A stretch of 64,000 bases of DNA from Azohydromonas australica DSM 1124 (GTDB lineage: Bacteria; Pseudomonadota; Gammaproteobacteria; Burkholderiales; Burkholderiaceae_C), in assembly GCF_000430725.1 (NCBI RefSeq), contig NZ_AUMO01000023.1:1-64000 (forward strand), written 5' to 3'. The translations under genes were made by a program, and so were the position numbers. The notes beneath the pieces are model-generated. The model searched no databases, had not been told where the DNA came from, and worked only from the letters and a program-made list of their open reading frames with translations. Of this stretch, positions 33,712-42,356 are shown one piece after another. Within the stretch, counting starts at the first letter, position 1. Each line of letters starts with the position of its first letter.

Positions 33712-35157
33712 ATGAACATGAGCACTGAACCCGTCGATCTTCCCGACGTCGATGTCGTCGTGCTGGGTGGCGGCCCCGGCGGCTACACGGCCGCGTTCCG
33801 CGCCGCCGACCTGGGCCGCCAGGTGCTGATCGTCGATGAGGCCCCCACGCTGGGCGGGGTCTGCCTGAACGTGGGCTGCATCCCGTCCAAGGCGCTGTTG
33901 CATGCCGCCAAGGTGATCACGGATGCCCAGGCGATGCAGGCCCACGGCATCCGGTTCACGCCGCCGGAGATCGACCTGCCCGCACTGCGCAGCTTCAAGA
34001 ACGGGGTGGTCGCCAAGCTCACGCGCGGGCTGGCGGGGCTTGCGCGCCAGCGCAAGGTCGGGATGCTGCACGGACGCGCGCGCTTCGCCTCGCCCACCCA
34101 CTTGCTGGTCGAGACGGTCGAGGGGCCACGCCGCCTGCGCTTTGCCCAGTGCATCGTCGCGGCCGGGTCCTCTCCTATCGTGCCCCCGGGACTGGCCGTG
34201 GACGATCCGCGGCTCATGGACTCCACCGGCGCGCTGGCGCTGGCCGATGTGCCCAAGCGGTTGCTGATCGTCGGCGGCGGGATCATCGGGCTGGAAATGG
34301 CCACCGTCTACGAGGCGCTCGGCTCGCGCGTGTCCGTGGTCGAGATGGCCGACGGCCTGTTGCCTGGCGCCGACCGCGACCTCGTCAAGGTGCTGGAGAC
34401 GAGGCTGCGCAAGCGCTGCGAGGCCGTGCTGTGCGCAACACGCGTGCGCGAGATCGAGGCGCGCCCCGAAGGCCTGCGCGTGCATTTCGAGAGCCGCGCC
34501 GCACCGGCCGAACCCCAGCTCTACGACCGCGTGCTCCTGGCCATCGGCCGCCGGCCCAATGGCAACGCACTGCAGGTGCAAGCCGCCGGGCTGGAGCTCG
34601 ACGCCCACGGCTTCATCCCGGTGGACCGGCACTGTTGCACCAGCGTGCCGGGCATCTATGCCATCGGCGACGTCGCCGGTGCGCCGATGCTCGCCCACAA
34701 GGCCAGCCGCCAGGGCCGCGTCGCCGCCGAGCACATTGCCGGCCTGGACAGCGCTTTCGACGTGCGCACCATCCCGAGCATCGCCTACACCGACCCCGAG
34801 GTGGCATGGATGGGCCTGACGGAGACGCAGGCCCAGGCCGAAGGCACTGCCTACGAGCGCGGCGTGTTCCCCTGGGCCGCCTCTGGTCGCGCGCTGGGTG
34901 CGGGCCGCGACGACGGCTTCACGAAGTTGCTGGTCGAGCCCGGCACGGGGCGTGTGCTGGGTGCCGGCATCGTTGGCGTGCATGCCGGCGAGTTGCTGGC
35001 CGAAGCGGTGCTGGCGCTGGAGCAGGGCCTGGGCATCGACGAGCTCGCGCACGCGGTGCATGCGCATCCGACGTTGTCCGAGTCGGTAGCCATGGCGGCC
35101 GAGATCGTGGACGGCTCCATCACGGACCTGTTCATGCCGCGCAAGTCCCGGCGCTGA
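33712..35157 (+). CDS. lpdA: Dihydrolipoyl dehydrogenase (E3)
   Basis: A 481-residue flavoprotein of normal length. FAD loop VVVLGGGPGGYTAAFRAA; redox disulfide GGVCLNVGCIPSKALLH (Cys51/Cys56); NAD loop LLIVGGGIIGLEMATVYEAL; second FAD motif GIYAIGDVAGAPMLAHKA; C-terminal HAHPTLSESVAMAAE with the catalytic His. It reoxidises dihydrolipoamide of 2-oxoacid or acetoin dehydrogenase complexes. No E1 or E2 genes are nearby; the following gene is a hydrolase remnant of the acoC type and then a sigma-54 activator remnant, so this looks like a reduced acetoin- or alcohol-catabolic locus. Sigma-54 control is implied by the promoter upstream. Confidence 0.95.
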   Translation: MNMSTEPVDLPDVDVVVLGGGPGGYTAAFRAADLGRQVLIVDEAPTLGGVCLNVGCIPSKALLHAAKVITDAQAMQAHGIRFTPPEIDLPALRSFKNGVVAKLTRGLAGLARQRKVGMLHGRARFASPTHLLVETVEGPRRLRFAQCIVAAGSSPIVPPGLAVDDPRLMDSTGALALADVPKRLLIVGGGIIGLEMATVYEALGSRVSVVEMADGLLPGADRDLVKVLETRLRKRCEAVLCATRVREIEARPEGLRVHFESRAAPAEPQLYDRVLLAIGRRPNGNALQVQAAGLELDAHGFIPVDRHCCTSVPGIYAIGDVAGAPMLAHKASRQGRVAAEHIAGLDSAFDVRTIPSIAYTDPEVAWMGLTETQAQAEGTAYERGVFPWAASGRALGAGRDDGFTKLLVEPGTGRVLGAGIVGVHAGELLAEAVLALEQGLGIDELAHAVHAHPTLSESVAMAAEIVDGSITDLFMPRKSRR

Positions 35158-35158
35158 C

Positions 35159-35440
35159 ATGGTCCCCTGCGTGCTGCTTGCCCGCAGCCAGGGGCACGGC
35201 TCGCCCGTGCTCCTGCTGCACGGCCTGTTCGGCGCCGCACACCACTGGCACGACATCGCGCGCCGCATCGAGCACACGAGCATCATGGGACATAGCATGG
35301 GCGGCAAGGTGGCGATGGCGCTGCGGGCACCCAACTGTGTCAGCCGGCTGGCGGTGATCGACATCGCGCCGGTCGCCTACCCGGACCGCTACGGCGAGCT
35401 GGTCTGTGCTGCCCAGGCGCTGGACGTGCGCACGCCGCGC
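35159..35440 (+). pseudogene. Alpha/beta-hydrolase, internally deleted remnant
   Basis: Residues 1-38 (VPCVLLARSQGHGSPVLLLH, GLFGAAHHWHDIARRIE) match the start of esterase/AcoC-type hydrolases with the HG oxyanion motif; then TSIMGHSMGGKVAMALRAPN holds the GHSMGG nucleophile elbow. About 60-70 residues normally between them are missing without a frame change. After VCAAQALDV the family resemblance ends and the frame runs on as low-complexity Arg-rich sequence to 35695. The His/Asp part is lost, so no activity is expected. Confidence 0.75.
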
Positions 35441-35579
35441 CGCCGCGGACATGGGCTTCGACGCGCTGTGGGCGCTCGCGCGCGGAAACGCGCCCGCCGC
35501 CCGCAAAGTGGCGGGCCGCTATCCCTTCCACAACGAACGCTTCTTTCCGGCGGTGATTCCGCCGTGTACCCGCACGGGT

Positions 35580-36540
35580 ACGGCAGCAGCTGCCATGCCG
35601 TCGCGCAGCGCCGCGCCGGCGGCTGCGGCGGGCGCACGCCGTGGTACGCCGGATCGGCTGGCCGGCGACGATCCCGGGATGCAGACACTGGTTAGCCAGG
35701 CCAAGCGCTCGGTCGACAGCCAAGTCAGCCTGCTGATCCAAGGTGAGACGGGTGCCGGCAACTGCGCCTCGGTCCCGGAAACCCTGATAGAGAGCAAGCT
35801 TTCCGGCTACACGCCGGGCTGCTTCACCGGTGGCAGAAGCAAGGGCATGACGGGCCTGATCGCACAGTCGGACGGCGGCACGCTCTTCCTGGACGAGATC
35901 GGCGACATGCCGCTGCATTTGCAGACCCGCTTCCTGCGGGTGCTTTTGAGTCGGTAGTGCTGCCGCCGGGCGCCGACCAGCCCATCGCGGTGAAGCTCAA
36001 CGTCGTTGCAGCCACGCACCGCGACCTGCGCGTGGCCAGCGATCGGGGACAGTTCCAGGAGGATCTCTACTACCGACTGTCCGGCACGGTCCTGCGGCTG
36101 CCGCCGCTGCGCGAGCGCCGGGACATGGCCCTCCTGATGCACTCCATTTCGCCGAGGAGGCCAGCCGCCTCGGCCGCACGTGCAGTCTGACGCCACAAGC
36201 TCTCGCTCTGCTCACGAGCCACCGCTGGCCCGGCAACGTCCCCGAGCTGCGCGACGCGCTGCGTTACGCATTGGCGCTGGCGGGCGACGCGCCGGTGACC
36301 CCGGATGATCTACCCGCCGAGATCGGCCGCGAGAGCGGCGGCATGACGGTGCGGTTCCTCGCCTCCGAGCGCGACGCGGAACTGGGGCAGGAGCTGGGCC
36401 TTGACGCCGGGCGCCTGCTGCACGCCTTGCGGCGCCACAAGTGGAACGTCACCGCCACGGCGCAGGAACTGGAGATCTGCCGGGCCACGGTCTACCGGCA
36501 GATGAAGCGATACGGGATCACGGCACCCAACCGGCTGTAG
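35580..36540 (+). pseudogene. Sigma-54-dependent activator, multiply disrupted
   Basis: Pieces in three frames read as one NtrC-type AAA+ activator: LIQGETGAGN then directly CASVPETLIESKLSGYTPGCF, IAQSDGGTLFLDEIGDMPLH, a frameshift near 35946, ADQPIAVKLNVVAATHRDLR and LYYRLSGTVLRLPPLRERRD, a second frameshift near 36145, WPGNVPELRDALRYALALAG and a Fis-type end LLHALRRHKWNVTATAQELE. The Walker A Lys (GETGxGKE) and about 25 residues are deleted, and the GAFTGA loop reads GCFTGG. The DNA-binding end is intact. It is flanked by two sigma-54 promoters that it would once have served. Confidence 0.85.
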
Positions 36541-36556
36541 CACGGTCGCAAACAAG

Positions 36557-36593
36557 TGTCGCGCGGTCTGTCGCCGGTTGAGACACCTGTCGC
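36557..36593 (+). promoter_or_regulatory. TGTCGC-type activator half-sites before porin
   Basis: TGTCGC at 36557, 36569 and 36588 plus an inverted GAGACA at 36580. The same half-site forms the palindromes before lpd. They lie 35-70 bp before the -24/-12 promoter. Confidence 0.6.
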
Positions 36594-36624
36594 AGGCAAA
36601 AGCCGCTTTCCCCTGGCACATCGA

Positions 36625-36641
36625 CTGGCACGGAACCTGCC
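36625..36641 (+). promoter_or_regulatory. Sigma-54 (-24/-12) promoter for porin and PQQ-dehydrogenase unit
   Basis: CTGGCACGGAACCTGCC matches YTGGCACG-N4-TTGCW closely; GG and GC are 10 bases apart. Start codon of the porin is 60 bp downstream. Confidence 0.75.
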
Positions 36642-36701
36642 AAACGGCCTCGCCTCCGCTATCGCACGAGGCAAGAAGCCAATATGTTTGAGGAGACAAC
36701 C

Positions 36702-37805
36702 ATGAAGAAAATCCAGCGAGCACTGGCAGCGGCTGCGCTTTGCGCTCAGTGCTCCGCACCGGCCCTGGCCGACACGCAGGTGCAGCTCTACGGCATCGTC
36801 GACGCCGGCGTGCTGACCCAGTCGAAATCCCGCGCCGGCGGCAGCCTGACACGCGTCGAGACCAGCGGGCTGCGCCAAAGCGTGTGGGGCCTGCGCGGTA
36901 CCGAGGACCTGGGCAACGGCCTGAAAGCGTTCTTCAACCTCGAGTCGCACTTCGACACGGACACCGGTGCACTGCACGGCACCGGCGACAGCGCCGGCAG
37001 CGGAACGATCCTGTTTCGCCGTCAGGCCAACCTCGGCTTGTCTGGCGACTGGGGCTCAGTGACGATCGGGCGCCAGTACGGCCCGGCGTTGCTGGCGCAC
37101 CTGAACACCGAACCGCGTGCCTTCAAGGAGCAGTTCTCCAACCTCTACGCCTGGGCCTACAACCAGCTCGAAGCCTTGGCCGGCCCGGACGCAGTCAACA
37201 GCAACAACGACGTCGGGATCTTCTTCAAGAACGCCATCCAGTACCGCAACACCATCGGCCCGGTGAGCTTCGGCGTGCTCTACTCACCTGGCGAACAGCC
37301 GGGCCATGGCTCACGCAACAGTGCCTATGCAGTGGGTGCGGCCTACGATGGGCCGGTAGTGCTTTCAGCCTCCTACCAGGCCATGAAGGACCAGGCCAGC
37401 GGCAACCGCAACATCGAACAAGCCGGCCTTGGCGGTGCCGTGCCGCTCGGCGCGTTCACGCTGAAGCTGAACTGGTTGCAAGGCAAGAACAGCAACGCCG
37501 ACGGGTTGCGCACCTCCAAGGTCGACGCCATCGGCGCGGGCGTCGACTGGAAATGGAACCCGCAGAACACGGTGACGCTGGCCTATTACGACAACAAGGA
37601 CAAGCTCCACTCCGAGGACCATACGCGCAACCTGGTACTCAGCAACGACTACGCGCTGTCCAAGCGAACGACCTTGTACGTGCAGGCTGCCTACGTCGAT
37701 GCCAAGTCACAGGCCAGCCTGAAAACCAGCATCGTCGCCGACGGCAGTTTCGCCCCTGGCGGGAAGACGACGTTCGTGAACGTCGGCATCAACCAGACCT
37801 TCTGA
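36702..37805 (+). CDS. Gram-negative (OmpC-like) porin
   Basis: A 367-residue outer-membrane beta-barrel. Signal peptide KKIQRALAAAALCAQCSAPALA, then the hallmark VQLYGIVDAGVLTQS; later GLRGTEDLGNGLKAFFNLE and the C-terminal aromatic VNVGINQTF. Length fits the beta-proteobacterial porin family. AGGAGA precedes the ATG. It is the first gene behind a sigma-54 promoter and lies 34 bp before the alcohol dehydrogenase, so it probably admits the alcohol substrate. Confidence 0.93.
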   Translation: MKKIQRALAAAALCAQCSAPALADTQVQLYGIVDAGVLTQSKSRAGGSLTRVETSGLRQSVWGLRGTEDLGNGLKAFFNLESHFDTDTGALHGTGDSAGSGTILFRRQANLGLSGDWGSVTIGRQYGPALLAHLNTEPRAFKEQFSNLYAWAYNQLEALAGPDAVNSNNDVGIFFKNAIQYRNTIGPVSFGVLYSPGEQPGHGSRNSAYAVGAAYDGPVVLSASYQAMKDQASGNRNIEQAGLGGAVPLGAFTLKLNWLQGKNSNADGLRTSKVDAIGAGVDWKWNPQNTVTLAYYDNKDKLHSEDHTRNLVLSNDYALSKRTTLYVQAAYVDAKSQASLKTSIVADGSFAPGGKTTFVNVGINQTF

Positions 37806-37839
37806 CCATGACGGTTGCATGCCTCTGCCAGGAACGCCC

Positions 37840-39585
37840 ATGAACATCGCAACCTTCCGCGCTGCACTGCGCCTCGCCCTTACCTTCGCCTGCGCCACCG
37901 CATCGCTGCTCACCGTCCAGGCCCAGGAGGCCGAACCGCCGCTGGGCGTCGATGTGCTCGAAGCCGGCTTCAAGTGGCGTCCCAACTACGTCAGCGACGA
38001 CATGCTGCGCCACGCCGACAAGGACGCCAACAACTGGCTGCACTACGGCAAGGACTACCAGAACACCCGCTTCAGCCAGCTCACGCAGATCAACGTCGAC
38101 AACGTGCGCAAGCTGGTACCCAAGTGGAACTTGTCCTTCGGCGTCAACGACGCACAGGACAGCCAGACCACGGTTGTCAACGGACGGGTCTACGTCACGG
38201 CCAGCCAGAACAAGGTGTTTGCCCTCGACGGCCCGTCGGGCCGCATGATCTGGAAGTATGAGCGCTCGCTGCCCGGCGACCTGGGCCCGCGGCTGTGCTG
38301 CGAAGCCGTCAACCGCGGCGTCGCCGTCTACAAGGACAAGGTCTACATGGCCACGCTCGACAGCCACGTGGTCGCGCTGAATGCGACCAATGGCTCCCTC
38401 GAATGGGAAGCCAAGTTGGGCGACTACAAGACCGGCGACATCTACACCTCGATGCCGCTGGTCGCCAAGGGCTTGATTGTCGTGGGCAACTCGGGCGGCG
38501 ACGTCGGCGGCAACGTCGGCAAGATCACCGCCCTGGATCCTGACAGCGGCAAGATCGTCTGGCAAACCTTCACGCGCCCAATCAGCGCCAGCGATCCTGC
38601 CGCAAAGACCTGGGCGGACGATTCGTGGAAGACCGGCGGCGTCTCGGCCTGGCTGACCGGCACCTACGACCCGAAGACCAACCTGATCTTGTGGGGCGCC
38701 GGCAACCCGACACCGGACTTCGACGCGAGCGTGCGCAAGGGCGACAACCTGTACAGCAACTCGACACTGGCGCTGGACGCCGATACCGGCAAGCTCCGCT
38801 TCCACTTCCAGTACACGCCCAACGACGCCTGGGACTACGACGGTAACAACGAGGTCATACTGGTCGATGACCAGAAAGGCCGCAAGGTCTGGCTACATGC
38901 CGATCGCAACGGCCACCTGTATTCCATCGACCGCACCAACGGAAAATGCCAGTGGGTAGTGCCGATAGCACGTGTCAACTGGGTCACGGGCTTCGGCGAC
39001 AACTGCCGCCCAATCATCAATCCCGAGAAGGTACCGCGCTACGACCGGCCGGTCACGGACGTCGCGCCGGTGCTCGACGGCGGCAAGGAATGGCACCCCG
39101 CGGCCTACAGCCCGCTGACTCGCTATGTCTACGTGCCTTTCATCGACAGCTCCATGGATCTGCAGGCGAAGAAGCAGGAATGGAAGCGAGGCGAGTGGTT
39201 CTTGTCGTCCAAGGTCTTGAAGGCCAACCCGTACACCGGCGGTGTAAAGGCGTTTGACGCCACCAGCGGTGAGCTGGCGTGGACCCGGCCGCAAAGCACG
39301 CCCGCCACGAGCGGCCTGCTGACCACCGCCGGGCGCTTGGTCTTCTCAGGCGATGCCGAGGGTTACTTTTCCGCGATGAAGGACGACACCGGGGAAACGC
39401 TGTGGCGCTTCAACGTTGGTACCGGCATCCATGGCAACCCGACCACCTTCACCGCGGACGGCAAGCAGTACGTGGCAATCGTCTACGGCCCGGGGGGCGG
39501 CAGCATCTGGCCGCTGGTGTATGACGAGTTGTTCAAACGGCAGAACCGCGGCGGCGGGATGATGGTCTTTGGCCTGTCGGAGTGA
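37840..39585 (+). CDS. PQQ-dependent alcohol dehydrogenase, lanthanide-type signature
   Basis: A 581-residue periplasmic quinoprotein with signal peptide and eight tryptophan-docking blades. Cys153-Cys154 form the vicinal disulfide (RLCCEAVNRG); Glu155 and Asn in WGAGNPTPD are metal ligands. The catalytic Asp332 is in WDYDGNNE; the extra Asp334 two residues on is the position that in XoxF, ExaF and PedH coordinates a lanthanide, whereas calcium enzymes have Ala, Ser or Thr. It oxidises methanol, ethanol or similar alcohols and passes electrons to cytochrome c, encoded two genes downstream. AGGA lies before the start. Confidence 0.93.
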   Translation: MNIATFRAALRLALTFACATASLLTVQAQEAEPPLGVDVLEAGFKWRPNYVSDDMLRHADKDANNWLHYGKDYQNTRFSQLTQINVDNVRKLVPKWNLSFGVNDAQDSQTTVVNGRVYVTASQNKVFALDGPSGRMIWKYERSLPGDLGPRLCCEAVNRGVAVYKDKVYMATLDSHVVALNATNGSLEWEAKLGDYKTGDIYTSMPLVAKGLIVVGNSGGDVGGNVGKITALDPDSGKIVWQTFTRPISASDPAAKTWADDSWKTGGVSAWLTGTYDPKTNLILWGAGNPTPDFDASVRKGDNLYSNSTLALDADTGKLRFHFQYTPNDAWDYDGNNEVILVDDQKGRKVWLHADRNGHLYSIDRTNGKCQWVVPIARVNWVTGFGDNCRPIINPEKVPRYDRPVTDVAPVLDGGKEWHPAAYSPLTRYVYVPFIDSSMDLQAKKQEWKRGEWFLSSKVLKANPYTGGVKAFDATSGELAWTRPQSTPATSGLLTTAGRLVFSGDAEGYFSAMKDDTGETLWRFNVGTGIHGNPTTFTADGKQYVAIVYGPGGGSIWPLVYDELFKRQNRGGGMMVFGLSE

Positions 39586-39589
39586 ACTC

Positions 39590-40357
39590 ATGCACGCTCG
39601 CTCCGTACTCGCCATGTGCGGCACGGCGATAGCAATGAGCAGCGGCGTGGCGGCAACGCCGCTGCCGCTGGTCGCCTGCCTGGACAGCGATCATCCGCCG
39701 TTTTCATCGGCCACCACGCCGGACCTTGGGCTCGACGTCGACTTGGCTCGCGCCTTGGCGGACAAGCTTGGGCGGCCGCTGCAGCTCGCATGGGTCGATG
39801 TGCCGCGTCGCGGCGGCCTGCCCAAAGCCCTGAGGGAGAGCTTCGACAAAGGCCGATGCAACGTCTTCTTCAGCGTGCCTTCCGGCGACGAGTTGCAGCC
39901 TTCGCGATGGCGGCAGAGCCGGCCTTATGCCGTCCTGCGCTACATGTGGGCCGCGCCGCCGGCTCGCCCCGCACCGACCAATGCCCTCGTGCGTCAGGCC
40001 AGCTCCATTGGAGTCGTGACAGCGACGCCTGCGGACTTGTACCTGCACGTGCAAGGGCTGCCTCGATCGCCCTACCCCAACAACGCCGCCCTGCTTGAAG
40101 CACTCGCGCGCGGCGATGTTGCCGCGGCCCTGGTGTGGTCTGCGGCCGTGGCCGGGGCACAGCCGCGCCCGTCCACCAACGGGCGTGGGCCAGACGATCC
40201 GACACTGCGCACGGCGATGACGGTGGTGACGCCGGCTGCCGAAGCAGCTCTTGGCACCGCAATCGAGATGGCCATCGCCGAGCTCGATGCCGATGGCACG
40301 CTCGCCCGCCTGGCCCACCGCCACGGCTTTCCAACCGAACCTCCACAAGCACCATGA
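39590..40357 (+). CDS. Quinoprotein-associated periplasmic binding protein (MxaJ/XoxJ-like)
   Basis: A 255-residue SBP type 3-like protein with signal peptide. LPLVACLDSDHPPFSSATTP, GLDVDLARALADKLGRPLQL and NVFFSVPSGDELQPSRW follow the solute-binding fold; the late part ends ADGTLARLAHRHGF. In methanol-dehydrogenase loci the equivalent MxaJ/XoxJ protein assists assembly or activation of the enzyme. It starts four bases after the dehydrogenase stop and overlaps the cytochrome gene (ATGA). Confidence 0.82.
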   Translation: MHARSVLAMCGTAIAMSSGVAATPLPLVACLDSDHPPFSSATTPDLGLDVDLARALADKLGRPLQLAWVDVPRRGGLPKALRESFDKGRCNVFFSVPSGDELQPSRWRQSRPYAVLRYMWAAPPARPAPTNALVRQASSIGVVTATPADLYLHVQGLPRSPYPNNAALLEALARGDVAAALVWSAAVAGAQPRPSTNGRGPDDPTLRTAMTVVTPAAEAALGTAIEMAIAELDADGTLARLAHRHGFPTEPPQAP

Positions 40358-40761
40358 AACCACTTTCTTGGCTCCACGGCTTGCTCCTGCTCGCCACGCT
40401 TCATGCCACACCTATGCCAGGACACGCACAGGAGCGCATCAATCCGTTCGCCGGCGATGCGCAGGCAGCCCGCCTCGGTGAAGATCTGTTCGGCCGCAAC
40501 TGCCAGCAATGTCACAACTCGCGCGGCAAGGGTGGCAAGGGGCCCCAACTCGTCCGCGGCGCGTGGGGACCCGAAGGTGCCAACAGCGATGCCTACATGT
40601 TCCAGACCATCACGAACGGCCGCCCAAATACGCAAATGGGCGGCTTCGCCGGTGCGCTGAGCGAAACCGAGATCTGGCAGATCGTGACGTTTCTTCGCGC
40701 CGAGAGCCAGCGTGTCAAGGCAGCCGACCGGCAACGTGCGGACGACGTGCCGACCTGGTGA
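40354..40761 (+). CDS. c-type cytochrome, electron acceptor of the PQQ dehydrogenase
   Basis: A 135-residue periplasmic cytochrome: signal peptide LLLLATLHATPMPGHA, single haem motif CQQCH in GEDLFGRNCQQCHNSRGKGG, and a candidate axial Met in NTQMGGFAGALSE. Size and position fit the MxaG/XoxG-type partner of alcohol dehydrogenases. Start overlaps the previous stop (ATGA). Last gene of the operon; the IS630 element begins about 25 bp after it and may have removed a terminator. Confidence 0.9.
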   Translation: MKPLSWLHGLLLLATLHATPMPGHAQERINPFAGDAQAARLGEDLFGRNCQQCHNSRGKGGKGPQLVRGAWGPEGANSDAYMFQTITNGRPNTQMGGFAGALSETEIWQIVTFLRAESQRVKAADRQRADDVPTW

Positions 40762-40784
40762 GCATCGGGGCGTGCTGACGTCCC

Positions 40785-41907
40785 GGCATTTACTAAGGCA
40801 TGCGCAAGTATTGCCTCATTGGTAAAATGGGGCATGCGTTGCAAGAAGACGATTGATGCGCGCAGCTACCCGCACGACATGCTGGAGCGGCTGCGCCGGG
40901 ATGCAGTCAAGCGGGTGGAGGAAGGCGAGAGCCCGGAAGTCGTCGCCGCGGGCCTGGGGATCAACCGTCGCACAATCTACCGCTGGTTGCAGGCGTATCA
41001 GAGCGGCGGCAGCGATGCGCTGGCAGCCAAGCCCATACCTGGGGCACCGACCAAGCTCAGCGCACAGCAGATGCAGGAGCTGGCGCAGTTGCTGCGCGAG
41101 CACACACCACTGGACTTCGACTTCGAGGTGGCGCTGTGGACGCTGGCGATCATCGGCGAGCTGATTCAGTGCCGCTTTGGCGTGAGCTTGAGCGAGAGCG
41201 CGCTGGGGCGGATGATGAAGCGGCGTCTGGGTTTTTCACTGCAGCGGTCGCTGTACCGGGCGTGGCAGCAGGATGCCGAGCTGGTGGCGCACTGGCGCGA
41301 GCACGAATATCCCAGGATCGCGGCACGCGCCAAGCGCGAAGGAGCGCTGGTGATGTTTGCCGACGAGTCGGGGATTCGGGCAGACCCTCATGCAAGCACG
41401 ACCTGGGCGCCCAAAGCTCAGACGCCGGTGGTCGAGGCCACCGGCGCGCGATATGGCTTCAACATGCTTTCAGCCATCTCCGCCAAGGGTCACCTGCGCT
41501 TCATGACGATCGAAGGCCGGCTCAATGGCGAAGTCTTCTGCGAGTTCCTGCGTCGCCTGATCACGGGCATGGACCGCAAGATCTTCCTGGTGGTGGACGG
41601 ACACCCCGCACACACCTCCAAGCTGACCAGGCAATTCGTCGAGGACAACGCCGAGCGGCTCGAGTTGTTCTTCCTGCCTGGGTACGCGCCCCAACTCAAT
41701 CCCGACGAGTTCGTCTGGGGTCACGTGAAGGCCCGCGTGGCCAAAGCGACAGCGCGGACCAAGGACGAGCTCAAGCGAACGGTGTACCGCACCTTGCATC
41801 GACTCCAGAAGCTGCCCCGGGTGGTTGCGAGCTTCTTCCACGCACCGACTTGCCGCTACGCCTCAGCCTCAGCATGAGGCTTACTTGCACAGGTGTTAGT
41901 AATGCCG
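40785..41907 (+). mobile_element. IS630-family insertion sequence, apparently complete
   Basis: Imperfect terminal inverted repeats are visible: left CGGCATTTACTAAGGCATGC and right, read inverted, CGGCATTACTAACACCTGTG; inside both comes GCAAGTA and GCCTCA. TA dinucleotides within the ends (40791, 41900) fit the TA target of this family, so the exact boundary could be 40793-41899. One intact transposase gene fills it. Confidence 0.75.
40834..41877 (+). CDS. IS630-family transposase
   Basis: A 347-residue DDE/D transposase. N-terminal helix-turn-helix: VKRVEEGESPEVVAAGLGINRRTIYRWLQAY. Catalytic residues are in VMFADESGIRADP, IFLVVDGHPAH and YAPQLNPDEFVWGHVK (D-D-E). Full length with no frameshift, so the element may be active. 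ATG at 40834 is preferred; TTG at 40819 is an alternative. It separates the alcohol-oxidation operon from the conjugative region. Confidence 0.93.
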   Translation: MRCKKTIDARSYPHDMLERLRRDAVKRVEEGESPEVVAAGLGINRRTIYRWLQAYQSGGSDALAAKPIPGAPTKLSAQQMQELAQLLREHTPLDFDFEVALWTLAIIGELIQCRFGVSLSESALGRMMKRRLGFSLQRSLYRAWQQDAELVAHWREHEYPRIAARAKREGALVMFADESGIRADPHASTTWAPKAQTPVVEATGARYGFNMLSAISAKGHLRFMTIEGRLNGEVFCEFLRRLITGMDRKIFLVVDGHPAHTSKLTRQFVEDNAERLELFFLPGYAPQLNPDEFVWGHVKARVAKATARTKDELKRTVYRTLHRLQKLPRVVASFFHAPTCRYASASA

Positions 41908-42123
41908 AGGAGTTCGCCGTCGTTGCGGCACCTCGGCCGGCGCGCAAGTCCGTCAAGGAACAGTTGGCGCAGGACGATCCCGGGGCATGAACGATTGGGC
42001 GGTTTCGCATCAGCGTCCAGACCCGATCGTTTTGACGTGGCCACGAGCCTGTGTCCCCAACAGGGCGGCCCTGCCCTGAACGGACCAGGCTACGTCCAGA
42101 GCACGGTCACGCGAGCTGGAACG

Positions 42124-42189
42124 TCAGCGGTGCTTCTTGCGCCGAGGATTCGACATGGCGAACGGCGCCACCGAGGCATTCGTCGAATT
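42124..42189 (-). pseudogene. C-terminal remnant of the small phasin-like gene (cf. 18405-18611)
   Basis: Encodes NSTNASVAPFAMSNPRRKKHR, matching the end ...STPFAASKPRRKKRR of the intact copy. Sequence about 90 bp further 3' (GACGTGGCCAC) is shared with the other locus as well. The N-terminal part is gone. The surrounding 41908-42356 holds no other gene that I can support. Confidence 0.55.
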
Positions 42190-42356
42190 CATGCCAAGGA
42201 TTGAACCCGTGCGATTGACGTAAAGGGTTTCTCTGTTGCTTGATGCCGCCGCCGGGTTTCCCGAAATTTGTCCCGTCGGCGGGTCCATGGCGTCCCCGTG
42301 GAAAAGCCGGCAAGCGTAACCTGGGCTACCGATGCAAGCCATGCAGGTGGGACACC

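Noticed and set aside
33097-35364. Minus-strand open frame of 755 codons opposite lpd
   Set aside because: Runs through the intergenic region and antisense to lpd; no motif.
36702-39585. Hypothesis that the PQQ enzyme is a membrane-bound glucose dehydrogenase
   Set aside because: It has a signal peptide but no N-terminal membrane helices, and the CC disulfide and DYD motif are those of soluble alcohol dehydrogenases.
42189-42240. tRNA-like stretch near ATTGAACCCGTGC
   Set aside because: A T-loop-like string without matching arms; no cloverleaf can be drawn.
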